Below are positions 36,428-43,984 of a DNA stretch of 62,105 nucleotides, one piece after another. The translations under genes were made by a program, and so were the position numbers. Where the stretch lies: positions 1 to 62,105 of the forward strand of contig NZ_JAGGLB010000048.1 of the NCBI RefSeq assembly GCF_017874215.1, written 5' to 3'. This DNA comes from Paenibacillus eucommiae. Its GTDB lineage: Bacteria > Bacillota > Bacilli > Paenibacillales > NBRC-103111. The notes beneath the pieces are model-generated. The model was not told the DNA's origin and did no database searches. It was given only the letters and a program-made list of their open reading frames with translations. Every line of letters begins with the position of its first letter. Position 1 is the first letter of the stretch.

Positions 36428-37732
36428 TTATTGCTGCGCAGCCTCCAGAGCCTGCTCCAGATCGTAGATAATATCTCCGATTGCTTCTGTACCGACCGAT
36501 ATTCGGATCAGCCCGCTCGATACTCCGGCGGCTTGCTGCTCTTCCTCGGATAGCTGCTGATGGGTTGTGCTTGCCGGATGGATAATCAACGATTTAGAGT
36601 CTCCCACATTCGCCAGATGAGAGAACAGCTTGACGGCATGAATTAATTTCTTGCCAGCCTCCAAGCCACCTTTGATGCCAAAGGTTAATATCGCACCCTG
36701 CCCTTTAGGCAAATACTTTTGAGCCAATGAATGGGAAGCGTGGCTTTTCAGACCCGAATAGTTGACCCACTCTACCAAATCATGAGCTTCGAGAAACTCC
36801 GCGACTTTAAGTGCATTCTCACTATGGCGCTCAACCCGCAAATGCAGAGTTTCCAGGCCTTGAATTAGCAAAAATGAATTGAATGGCGATATGGCTGCCC
36901 CAAGATCACGCAGCAGTTGGACACGTGCCTTGATAATATAGGCAATAGGTCCGACGGCTTCGGTGTAGACCACACCATTGTAGCTAGGGTCCGGTTCGGT
37001 TAAGCCGGGAAATCTGTCACTCGTTTTCCAGTCGAATTTCCCTCCGTCTACGATAATGCCACCAATGGAAGTACCATGGCCGCCGATAAATTTGGTAGCC
37101 GAGTGTACGACAATATCAGCACCATAATCAATAGGCCGAAGCAGATAAGGCGTTGCAAACGTATTGTCTACGATAAGCGGGATGCCATACTCATGAGCAA
37201 TCTCAGCTACCCGTTCAATGTCCAGGATATCCCCTTTCGGATTGCCTATCGTTTCCGCAAATATGGCCTTCGTCTTGTCATTGATGGCTGCACGGAAATT
37301 TTCCGGATCAGAGGGATCGACGAAATTCACTTTAATGCCTAGTTTAGGAAGCGAGGTTGAAAACAAGTTGTACGTGCCGCCATAGAGGCTAGTCGCAGAT
37401 ACAATTTCATCACCCGCTCCTGCAATATTTAAGATGGAATAAGTGATGGCTGCCTGCCCTGATGCTACTGCCAATGCAGCTGCGCCGCCTTCCAAAGCAG
37501 CAACCCTTTTCTCAAAAACATCAGTGGTTGGATTTGTGATTCGCGTGTAAATATTGCCAAATTCTTTTAATGCAAATAAATTAGCGGCATGCTCCGTATC
37601 TTTAAATCCATAAGAGGTAGTCTGGTATAGAGGCACAGCCCTTGAAAATGTAGTCGGGTCAATTTCCTGACCAGCATGAACAGCTAAAGTTTCGGGTTGA
37701 TATGAATGTTGACCTTGATCTTGATTGGACAT
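36428..37732 (-). CDS. metY: O-acetylhomoserine sulfhydrylase (MetY-like)
   Basis: A 434-residue PLP enzyme of the Cys/Met metabolism family. Motifs: LPKLGIKVNFVDP; the PLP lysine region IVVHSATKFIGGHGTSIGG near residue 205; active-site YTRITNPTTDVFEKRVAALEGG near 60, typical of O-acetyl-L-homoserine sulfhydrylase; and SLIIHPASTTHQQL near 385. It joins sulfide to O-acetylhomoserine to give homocysteine, so it would capture sulfide released from organosulfur compounds. ATG start after AAAGGAG. First gene of the five-gene operon; its leader has a promoter, the shared dyad and a terminator hairpin. Confidence 0.93.
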   Translation of the reverse strand: MSNQDQGQHSYQPETLAVHAGQEIDPTTFSRAVPLYQTTSYGFKDTEHAANLFALKEFGNIYTRITNPTTDVFEKRVAALEGGAAALAVASGQAAITYSILNIAGAGDEIVSATSLYGGTYNLFSTSLPKLGIKVNFVDPSDPENFRAAINDKTKAIFAETIGNPKGDILDIERVAEIAHEYGIPLIVDNTFATPYLLRPIDYGADIVVHSATKFIGGHGTSIGGIIVDGGKFDWKTSDRFPGLTEPDPSYNGVVYTEAVGPIAYIIKARVQLLRDLGAAISPFNSFLLIQGLETLHLRVERHSENALKVAEFLEAHDLVEWVNYSGLKSHASHSLAQKYLPKGQGAILTFGIKGGLEAGKKLIHAVKLFSHLANVGDSKSLIIHPASTTHQQLSEEEQQAAGVSSGLIRISVGTEAIGDIIYDLEQALEAAQQ

Positions 37733-37771
37733 AGTAACACTCCTTTGAGTTAGTTAGTAAAAAAGCAAAAA

Positions 37772-37795
37772 GCACCTCACAAATAAGTGAAGTGC
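37772..37795 (-). promoter_or_regulatory. Terminator hairpin in the metY-operon leader
   Basis: On the minus strand GCACTTCAC TTATTT GTGAGGTGC is followed by TTTTTGCTTTTTT, 39 bases upstream of the first ATG. The 5' arm can alternatively pair with an upstream TGAAG (TGAAG-GCA-CTTCA), so terminator and alternative structure exclude each other. Not an S-box, T-box or THI element as far as I can see. Confidence 0.6.
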
Positions 37796-37851
37796 CTTCA
37801 GTTGACTGATCAGCAATATATGCGGTCTGCGATATGAAATTAATACTTATT

Positions 37852-37909
37852 ATTCCTATGCATTTAGTATGAATAAATGCATGATATCACATCGCTGAAC
37901 TCCCTGCAA
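37852..37909 (-). promoter_or_regulatory. metY-operon promoter and shared dyad, site 2
   Basis: On the minus strand TTGCAG (37909-37904), a 17-base spacer and TATCAT (37886-37881) form a good vegetative promoter. Just downstream lies ATTCCTATGCAT (37852-37863, plus-strand reading), within a wider TTATTC...GAATAA dyad. A repressor here would block elongation or initiation. The position and GGAAT half-site resemble sites of Rrf2-type sulfur regulators such as CymR; the assignment is inference. Confidence 0.6.
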
Positions 37910-38005
37910 GCTATTTTTTAATGTGTTACAATATTACTCTAGCAGTAAAATTATTAAGCTAATAGGCATTTATGTGCTAGTTGATTTCGAACAGGAGGAT
38001 GCGAT

Positions 38006-38845
38006 TTGACTGCAGTACCACTAGTAACCTTAGCTGATATTACAAAAAAATATTCCAGCAGGCTTGTACTCTCTTCGGTTTCACTAACGATCCATAGTGG
38101 ACAAACCTTAATCTTGCAAGGGAGTAATGGATCGGGAAAAAGTACGCTCATTAAAATAATAGGCGGTTTTATTGACCCCACATCAGGACAACGCATAGTT
38201 AGCGGGTTGCATACACCTTTCATAAGTTACATGCCGGACCGCTTTCCTAAACATAGATTTAGTTCTATGGAATATTTAATGCATATGGGATCCATTCAGA
38301 GGATCGAAAAGAATGCCCTTAAGCAGCGTATTTTGGAATTGCATTCCCTTTTTCGTTTGAAGCTGGATGATCAGCCTATGCGATATTTTTCAAAAGGTAT
38401 GCTCCAGAAAGTAAATATGATGCAAGCTGCTTTATCGAAGCCTGATTTGCTTCTGCTTGACGAGCCCTTCTCCGGGTTAGACGCTGCAACTATGATAGAA
38501 ATGGTAAATGTACTAGAACACTTAAAAAAGCAGCATGTTACAATAGTAATTTCCACACATGAACTCCATTTACTTGAACAGTTAGCCGATAGAATGATTA
38601 CCGTAAAGGACGCTTCTCTCTTTGAGAGTAATCATCTAAGTGCTGCGGAGGCTACCATGCTGATTGTATGTAAGTTTCCAGAATTACAGCAAGCTCATCA
38701 TCTTTTTCAGCATCCTAGTATTTTGTCTAGTTATCATGAGCATGGAGCTACCTATTATCGTGTGAATGCTCTTGAAGCTGATACTTTACTTTTAGCGATA
38801 CTTCAGGCTGGCGGATCTATTATTGAGGTAACTAAGAAAGGATAA
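38006..38845 (+). CDS. ABC transporter ATP-binding protein
   Basis: A 279-residue ATPase starting at TTG with AGGAGG seven bases upstream. Walker A GSNGSGKST, a short Q-loop region (YMPDRFPKHRF), signature FSKGM in place of LSGGQ, Walker B LLLLDEPFSGLDA and H-loop STHELHLLE. A C-terminal extension of about 80 residues follows. The unusual Q-loop and signature point to an ABC-2 exporter of the lantibiotic-immunity or YxlF kind. Forms a pair with the membrane protein five bases downstream. Confidence 0.88.
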   Translation: MTAVPLVTLADITKKYSSRLVLSSVSLTIHSGQTLILQGSNGSGKSTLIKIIGGFIDPTSGQRIVSGLHTPFISYMPDRFPKHRFSSMEYLMHMGSIQRIEKNALKQRILELHSLFRLKLDDQPMRYFSKGMLQKVNMMQAALSKPDLLLLDEPFSGLDAATMIEMVNVLEHLKKQHVTIVISTHELHLLEQLADRMITVKDASLFESNHLSAAEATMLIVCKFPELQQAHHLFQHPSILSSYHEHGATYYRVNALEADTLLLAILQAGGSIIEVTKKG

Positions 38846-38850
38846 GTACT

Positions 38851-39561
38851 ATGCTGCCTATGTTGTATTATTATCATCAATACTATCATCGCTCGTTCCG
38901 TTATGTCGCGCCGCTTGCGATCTATTTCATTATTATTCTGTTCATCTATTGGGTTGTCCCTACTCCAGTTATGGATAGCTATGCTATCACCTCTACGCTG
39001 CTTTTTATTATTTCAGCCTGGCTTTGTTATGGATTTATAGATCATGAAGATGAAACACAACAGATCGTAACCTTTCTGCATGCCCGAAGCCTCACACTCT
39101 TATATACATGTAAACTGTTATACATATGGTTATTTACACTTCCAGTATCCATAATCGCCATGACTTACCCCATACTTTTCAACAAATTTGACCATCAGCC
39201 TTCCTTTCAAGAAATTGGCGTGGCATTTGCAAGCCATGAACTAGCAGCACTGCTTGGAATTTCGCTGGCAGCATGGTTTAACCAAAAATTGTTCAAAACA
39301 GGACTAATGTCATTTCTCGGTCTCGGTCTAGTTATAACTATTTCATTAGCTGGACAAGGGATTGTTACTATCATGCCAGCTTTCCTTTCCTGGTTGATCC
39401 CACCTTTAAGAATGATTATTTCTCTGCTTAGTAATTATACCAACGTATCTAATACTTCCTTGCTTACATCCCTGCTTTCACCTCTGCTATACGCCATTAT
39501 GTTGAACGTATTTTTTCTTGTCGTAATGAAACGGAGAAAATTTGAGTCTAGAGGGAAGTAA
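38851..39561 (+). CDS. ABC-2 type membrane component
   Basis: A 236-residue polytopic protein with about six hydrophobic segments and a basic C-terminus (MKRRKFESRGK). It has no motif beyond hydrophobicity, but lies five bases after the ATPase gene with AAAGGA upstream, so it is its membrane partner. Substrate unknown. The pair is convergent with the VOC gene (40-base gap) and opposite in strand to the sulfur genes on both sides, so it looks like an unrelated insertion in the island. Confidence 0.75.
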   Translation: MLPMLYYYHQYYHRSFRYVAPLAIYFIIILFIYWVVPTPVMDSYAITSTLLFIISAWLCYGFIDHEDETQQIVTFLHARSLTLLYTCKLLYIWLFTLPVSIIAMTYPILFNKFDHQPSFQEIGVAFASHELAALLGISLAAWFNQKLFKTGLMSFLGLGLVITISLAGQGIVTIMPAFLSWLIPPLRMIISLLSNYTNVSNTSLLTSLLSPLLYAIMLNVFFLVVMKRRKFESRGK

Positions 39562-39601
39562 ACACGGTTCATCGTAAAAAATAGTTCTTGCTCCCAAAAG
39601 G

Positions 39602-39952
39602 CTACTCAAAAAATACTTCCCATTCGTTCCCGTCCGGATCATACGCCCAAACCTTATGCTTCTCCGCTACGCTCTTCCCGAATACAGGAGAAAGCTGGGC
39701 ACGCTCCAAACGCTCCCCAAAAGCCTGCACCTCTTCTGCATTGTTAACTTGAAAGCCGGCATGATTTAGCGTACCCTTGCCTTTTTCAAAGGGAATGACA
39801 TTAAGCGCCAGGTTCAAATTAGGTACATCCAGCTCAAATTTTGCAAAATCCTCTGTCTCTTTAGTTGGTTCTGCATCCAGAAAAAGACGGTAAAAAGCTA
39901 AAGCATTGTGCAGATTCGTTACATTGATGGAGATGTGAATTCTTTTAGCCAT
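39602..39952 (-). CDS. VOC family protein, ArsI/CadI-like without the cysteine pair
   Basis: The start is ATG 39952 (MAKRIHISINVTNL); the longer frame lies inside the monooxygenase gene. The 116-residue product is a vicinal-oxygen-chelate protein: HISINVTNLHNALAFYRLF at the N-terminus, an LNHAGFQV metal-ligand strand and YDPDGNEWEVFF at the C-terminus. It resembles the ArsI (C-As lyase) and CadI group, but the vicinal cysteines that bind arsenic in ArsI are absent (SPVFGKSVAEKHKV instead). It overlaps the monooxygenase 5 stop by eight bases and so is coupled to it. A ring-cleaving, thiol or lyase function is open. Confidence 0.85.
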   Translation of the reverse strand: MAKRIHISINVTNLHNALAFYRLFLDAEPTKETEDFAKFELDVPNLNLALNVIPFEKGKGTLNHAGFQVNNAEEVQAFGERLERAQLSPVFGKSVAEKHKVWAYDPDGNEWEVFFE

Positions 39953-41324
39953 TGGAAACTCCTCCTTGTATCCGGTGCTTGCCGCCTGGGTGGTGCTGCG
40001 GCAGCCGGGCATTTTGCTCAAATAGTACTTCTCGAAAAGTGCCTTCTCCATACTCCTTCTGTACCCTGCCGCGGCGCTGCAGCTCCGGGACAACTAAATC
40101 GATAAAATCCTTCAAGCTTTGAGGCTTAGTAATATAGGCAATATTAAAGCCATCCACACCCAGCTCATCGACGAAATACTCCATTTTATCGGCAATCTGC
40201 TGTGGCGTTCCAATTGTTAGTGCTCCAAGCCCGCCAAAAGCGAAAAACTTAGACAGTTTGCGTACCGACCAATTTTTTTCCTTTTCAAAATGATCCAGCA
40301 AATACGTGCGGCCCTCTTTACTTTTCTCAATAAAAGCCAGCAATTCGTCCTGATCGAAGGTTGAGAAATCAATCCCGGTCCATGCAGAAAGCAAGGCCAA
40401 TGTCCCTTCTGTTCTTGTATACTGTAAGTAACAGCGGTATTTGGCGTAAGCCTCCTCTTCCGTCTCCGCAACAATTGGCGTCAGCTTAGGAAAAAAAAGC
40501 ACGCTGTTCGGATCACGTCCTTCCTTAGCTGTCCGGCCACGCGTATCCTCAACTACAAAGCGTGACTCCTCAGGCGACAAAGGATTCAAAAAGATGCATT
40601 CCGCATGCCTGGCTGCAAATGCACGCCCGCGTTCGGAAGTTCCCGCCTGGAATAATACAGGGGTCCGCTGCGGAGAAGGCTCGCTCAGATGAATACCAGG
40701 AACCTTGAAATATTTGCCTTCATGTTGGATATCATGCACTTTATCCGGATCGGTGTAGATGCGCTTTTCGGGATCGCGAAGGACCGCGTCGTCCTCCCAG
40801 CTTTTTTCCCACAGCTTATAGCAAACCTCCAGAAACTCGTCCCCACGATCATACCGCTCGTCATGTCCAAGCTGTTCGTCCAAGCCAAAATTGCGGGCAG
40901 CACTATTCAAATAAGAGGCTACCATATTCCAGCCAACCCGGCCGTTCGTTAAATGATCCAGAGAAGTCATCTTGCGGGCCAGCGTATAAGGATGCTCATA
41001 AGTAATAGAGAAGGTGATGGCAAAATTCAAATGCTTCGTCACATTAGCCATAACCGGAATCAGAAAGCTGGGATCGAAGTTAGGGAAAAACAGCGCGTCG
41101 CGTATAGCAATATCCCGTTTTTGCTGATAAACATCAAACACACCGAGCATATCCCCTATAAAGACTGCATCAAATCGCCCACGCTCCAGCAAATGTGCCA
41201 GCTCCGTCCAGTAATTCATATCCTTGTAGCGCTCCGCCTCGTTGCCCGGGTAAGCCCACAAGCCTGGATTGTCCTGCATCGGACAGGCTACTTCCACTGC
41301 GTTTAATTTTATTCTTTTGCCCAT
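39945..41324 (-). CDS. FMN-dependent monooxygenase, NtaA/SnaA/DszA family (5)
   Basis: The start is ATG 41324 (MGKRIKLNAVEVACP) after AAAAGGGGAATTACG. The 459-residue paralogue has RFDAVFIGDMLGVFDVYQ, TFSITYEHPYTLARKMTSLDH, GRVGWNMVASYL, QRTPVLFQAGTSERGRAF and AARHAECIFLN. It has its own promoter and dyad (41453-41510) and is followed by the VOC gene. It is encoded apart from the two ABC-linked operons but seems to belong to the same regulon. Substrate unknown. Confidence 0.92.
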   Translation of the reverse strand: MGKRIKLNAVEVACPMQDNPGLWAYPGNEAERYKDMNYWTELAHLLERGRFDAVFIGDMLGVFDVYQQKRDIAIRDALFFPNFDPSFLIPVMANVTKHLNFAITFSITYEHPYTLARKMTSLDHLTNGRVGWNMVASYLNSAARNFGLDEQLGHDERYDRGDEFLEVCYKLWEKSWEDDAVLRDPEKRIYTDPDKVHDIQHEGKYFKVPGIHLSEPSPQRTPVLFQAGTSERGRAFAARHAECIFLNPLSPEESRFVVEDTRGRTAKEGRDPNSVLFFPKLTPIVAETEEEAYAKYRCYLQYTRTEGTLALLSAWTGIDFSTFDQDELLAFIEKSKEGRTYLLDHFEKEKNWSVRKLSKFFAFGGLGALTIGTPQQIADKMEYFVDELGVDGFNIAYITKPQSLKDFIDLVVPELQRRGRVQKEYGEGTFREVLFEQNARLPQHHPGGKHRIQGGVSNG

Positions 41325-41452
41325 CGTAATTCCCCTTTTCCTGATGTGAACGCAAAGAAGACATCCTCCTCTTGAGAATGTCTCCGTTGATACGGTCGAC
41401 AAGCCTATGGCTGCAGCTGCAGCCTAAATAGCCAAAGATTAATTCACACTTA

Positions 41453-41510
41453 ATTCATAGGAATAATTATGATTAGAATATAAAATATCAAACATAACAT
41501 GGATTGTCAA
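41453..41510 (-). promoter_or_regulatory. Monooxygenase 5 promoter and shared dyad, site 3
   Basis: On the minus strand TTGACA (41510-41505), a 17-base spacer and TATTTT (41487-41482). The dyad ATTCATAGGAAT (41453-41464, plus-strand reading) lies about 20 bases downstream of the -10, the same relative place as in the metY promoter. The two share the 12-mer CATAGGAATAAT. Confidence 0.6.
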
Positions 41511-41570
41511 CATGAAAAATAGAAGAACATATAGAAAATGAAACATAAATGGAATGAACGTAGAAGTGCT

Positions 41571-41708
41571 TCACTCCTGCAATCTAAACGGATGTCCATC
41601 AATCAGAACTGCCTCTACATTCTCCAAGGGTAAGATGCCCGCATATACGTATTTCAAAGTGTTATCAGGGTTCATATCCTTGATATTAAAAGGCTCCAGA
41701 TCAATTAC
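41571..41708 (-). pseudogene. C-terminal remnant of a lost gene
   Basis: On the minus strand an open frame of about 46 codons ends in TGA at 41571 with protein-like content (SYVIDLEPFNIKDMN... LENVEAVLIDGHPFRLQE). It has no start, no ribosome site and runs out where a short palindrome of the repeat family begins at 41716. The codon pattern looks real, so it is probably the tail of a gene truncated by repeat-mediated deletion. Family not recognised. Confidence 0.4.
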
Positions 41709-41715
41709 ATAGCTC

Positions 41716-41792
41716 CTTTAACGATGAAAAACATCACTATCGAGGCTAAATGTCTGAAGATGCCTACTTTAGTGATGAAAATCATCGTTAAC
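41716..41792. repeat. Two short ACGATG palindromes
   Basis: CTTTAACGATG-AAAAA-CATCACTATCG and CTTTAGTGATG-AAAAT-CATCGTTAA, about 50 bases apart. Each has changed bases in one arm that keep partial pairing (A/G and C/T changes only). Confidence 0.75.
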
Positions 41793-41937
41793 TGAAATGA
41801 AAACAAGTATGAAGTCAAAGCGTACTAATATTTGGTGGTTGTCTGGGTTGCCTGGAGTGTTCTTTCGATTTGATTTGTAGCAGATAGTGAGTAGAGGTGG
41901 GGGAGCAACATGTTGTCAGGTTAAGCCGGCCAAACGT

Positions 41938-42075
41938 GCGCGGTCTTCCGTCCACATTCGTCCGGCTCCTGCCCCGCGCATAAACATATTGTGCCTGGTT
42001 TTCCGCCTACATTTGCCGCTTCGGCTCGCGCATGCACATTGTGGTCGGTTTTTCATCTACAGTCCGCTGTTTCAG
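41938..42075. repeat. Degenerate ~52-bp tandem repeat
   Basis: About 2.6 imperfect units beginning GGTCTTCCGTCCACATTCGTCCG, GGTTTTCCGCCTACATTTGCCG and GGTTTTTCATCTACAGTCCGC (each compared over its first 20 bases), with CGCGCATAAACATATTGTG / CGCGCATGCACATTGTGG later in each unit. It ends at the stop of the gene at 42084. No gene is seen in 41709-42083. Confidence 0.55.
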
Positions 42076-42083
42076 GCGATCCC

Positions 42084-42581
42084 TTAAATCGGCGCCGAAG
42101 GCGTCTTCAAAGCAAAGCTCTCCGCACAGCCCTGAATCAAGGTGCAGAAGGAACGATTATGATTAATAAAAAAAGAAGAAAGATCATACCGGTTTCTCTC
42201 AGGCTCATATGTAACCAGTAAGCGTTGCTTCATTCGGTGCATCGCATGATGCACAAATCGTTCTGTTTGCTCAGCCGTATTTTCAGTGGTAAGAATAGTT
42301 ATGTAAGCATACAGTGAATGGTCTATTGGCTCATCCAATATACTTACACCTGCGCAGGAAAATTCAGTCCGTATTTGCAATTGTTTAAGCAGCAGCAGAG
42401 CTGTATACAGCTCTGCATCCACAGCAATGTCATCTAGCAGCAAAGTTTGCTTCGGGCGGATGGCTGGTGGCATGCTGCGTTTCACCCAAGCCTCAACCTC
42501 CAGTTCCCTGCGTACCCACAATTCCCTCGTCTGATGGCTTAACAATATTTCTTCCTCGTTATTCACACTAACAGTTTCCAT
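42084..42581 (-). CDS. Hypothetical protein in the Zur-linked operon
   Basis: The start is ATG 42581 (METVSVNNEEE) after GGGGAGTGAAAAAA. The 165-residue product has no signal peptide or membrane segment. Residues 25-45 are rich in Arg/Glu, then LLLDDIAVDAELYTALLLL and a distinctive TEFSCAGVSILDEPIDHSLYAYI segment near 80, with a single cysteine that could bind metal. I do not recognise the family. It follows the COG0523 GTPase by 27 bases and probably shares its Zur-controlled mRNA, which suggests a role in zinc limitation; this is inference. Confidence 0.7.
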   Translation of the reverse strand: METVSVNNEEEILLSHQTRELWVRRELEVEAWVKRSMPPAIRPKQTLLLDDIAVDAELYTALLLLKQLQIRTEFSCAGVSILDEPIDHSLYAYITILTTENTAEQTERFVHHAMHRMKQRLLVTYEPERNRYDLSSFFINHNRSFCTLIQGCAESFALKTPSAPI

Positions 42582-42608
42582 TTTTTTCACTCCCCGCAGC
42601 ACATTTCC

Positions 42609-43805
42609 TTAGAACTTCGGCAGCGGATCCGTCAAGGAACTCCAATTGCTATCCATTTCTTCATCGGTCAATAAGGCCTCATCCAATGAACGGATAATCG
42701 CCTCCCGGTCCATCTCAACTCCAATAAAAACAAGCTTTGTTACCCGATCCCCCCAAACATCATCCCAATCCGCCGACTTTGGAAAGTCGCTGCCGAAGTA
42801 AGCAAGCCGCTCATCGTCCGATAAGGCCGCCACCCATAAGCCTGCTGGACTTAGCTGCCTGGAAATACCGGCTTGACTGAAGGAAACCGCCATTTTATTG
42901 CGGGTAGCAATCCAGAGCAGTCCCTTGGAACGGACGACGGACTTGGGCCATTTACCGATCCATTGAAGCAGGCGTTCGGGGTGAAAAGGGAGTTTGCGGC
43001 TATATACAAATGAAGCAATGCCGTATTCTTCTGTCTCAGGTGTATGATCATCCCGCTGAAGCTCTTGAATCCAGCCGGCAGATTGACTTGCTTCCTCAAA
43101 GTCGAACAGATGTGTGTTGAGTATTTCCTTGTGATCAATTTGGCCATGAACTGTACGAACGATTTTCGCTCTTGGCTGCAATCCGCGCAATGCGGTTTCC
43201 AGCTTTTCGAGCTGCTCCTCACTAACCATATCACATTTATTCATAATAAGAACATCACAAAATTCAACCTGGTTCACAAGAAGATGGACAATATTCCTTG
43301 TGTCGTCCTCGCCCACTTCCTGCCCGCGGTCCTTTAAGGTTTCCCGTGTATGGTAATCATCCCAAAAGTGATAGGCATCAACCACAGTGACCATCGTGTC
43401 CAGGCGTGTCAGTTGGCTTAAATCAATCTGCTGGTCTTCATCAACGTATGTAAAAGTCTGTGCAACTGGCAGAGGCTCTCCGATACCCGTAGATTCAATT
43501 AAAATATAATCAAAGCGTTTTTCCCTAGCCAACCTCTCCACTTCCTGAAGCAAGTCATCACGCAGCGTGCAGCAGATGCAGCCATTTGACATTTCCACGA
43601 GCTTTTCTTCTGTGCGGCTGAGTCCGCCTCCATCACGCACCAAATCCGCATCAATATTGATTTCACTTAAATCATTAACAATCACTGCAACCTTTAAGCC
43701 ATCGCGATTATTAAGCACATGATTCAAAATCGTCGTTTTTCCTGCTCCTAAATACCCGCTTAGAACAGTTACAGGAATCTTATCTTCTACAATTTGCACA
43801 CTCAT
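42609..43805 (-). CDS. COG0523 GTPase (CobW/ZigA-type zinc metallochaperone)
   Basis: The start is ATG 43805 (MSVQIVEDKIPVTVL) with AGAGGTG upstream. The 398-residue product has Walker A GYLGAGKTT near residue 18, the metal-binding motif GCICCTLRDDL near 73 (CxCC), Walker B-like ILIESTGIGEP, NKCD for guanine, and a C-terminal CobW domain (about 260-390). COG0523 proteins use GTP hydrolysis to deliver zinc to client enzymes under starvation. A strong Zur box lies 64 bases upstream (43869-43887), which supports the ZigA/YciC-like role. Followed by a hypothetical gene. Confidence 0.93.
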   Translation of the reverse strand: MSVQIVEDKIPVTVLSGYLGAGKTTILNHVLNNRDGLKVAVIVNDLSEINIDADLVRDGGGLSRTEEKLVEMSNGCICCTLRDDLLQEVERLAREKRFDYILIESTGIGEPLPVAQTFTYVDEDQQIDLSQLTRLDTMVTVVDAYHFWDDYHTRETLKDRGQEVGEDDTRNIVHLLVNQVEFCDVLIMNKCDMVSEEQLEKLETALRGLQPRAKIVRTVHGQIDHKEILNTHLFDFEEASQSAGWIQELQRDDHTPETEEYGIASFVYSRKLPFHPERLLQWIGKWPKSVVRSKGLLWIATRNKMAVSFSQAGISRQLSPAGLWVAALSDDERLAYFGSDFPKSADWDDVWGDRVTKLVFIGVEMDREAIIRSLDEALLTDEEMDSNWSSLTDPLPKF

Positions 43806-43868
43806 AACAATAGCACCTCTTCTTCTATTAGTCATTATCCACTGGATTCCACTACAACAAATGATTTT

Positions 43869-43887
43869 AATTGTAATATTTACGATT
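43869..43887. promoter_or_regulatory. Zur box
   Basis: On the minus strand AATCGTAAATATTACAATT matches the B. subtilis Zur consensus AATCGTAATNATTACGATT at all but two positions. It lies 64 bases upstream of the COG0523 GTPase start. Confidence 0.75.
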
Positions 43888-43984
43888 ATAAATATAACAG
43901 AATTATTTTAATTTGAAAAGAGGCCCACCATCCGTAATTTTCTTACATTGACAGTGAGCCCGAATCCCGGTTCATTATTTGATT

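Noticed and set aside
37733..37910. S-box (SAM-I) or T-box riboswitch before metY
   Set aside because: The leader is too short and has none of the conserved S-box or T-box core sequences; only a promoter, a dyad and a terminator can be supported.
39602..39952. arsI
   Set aside because: The arsenic-binding cysteine pair is absent and no ars genes are nearby.
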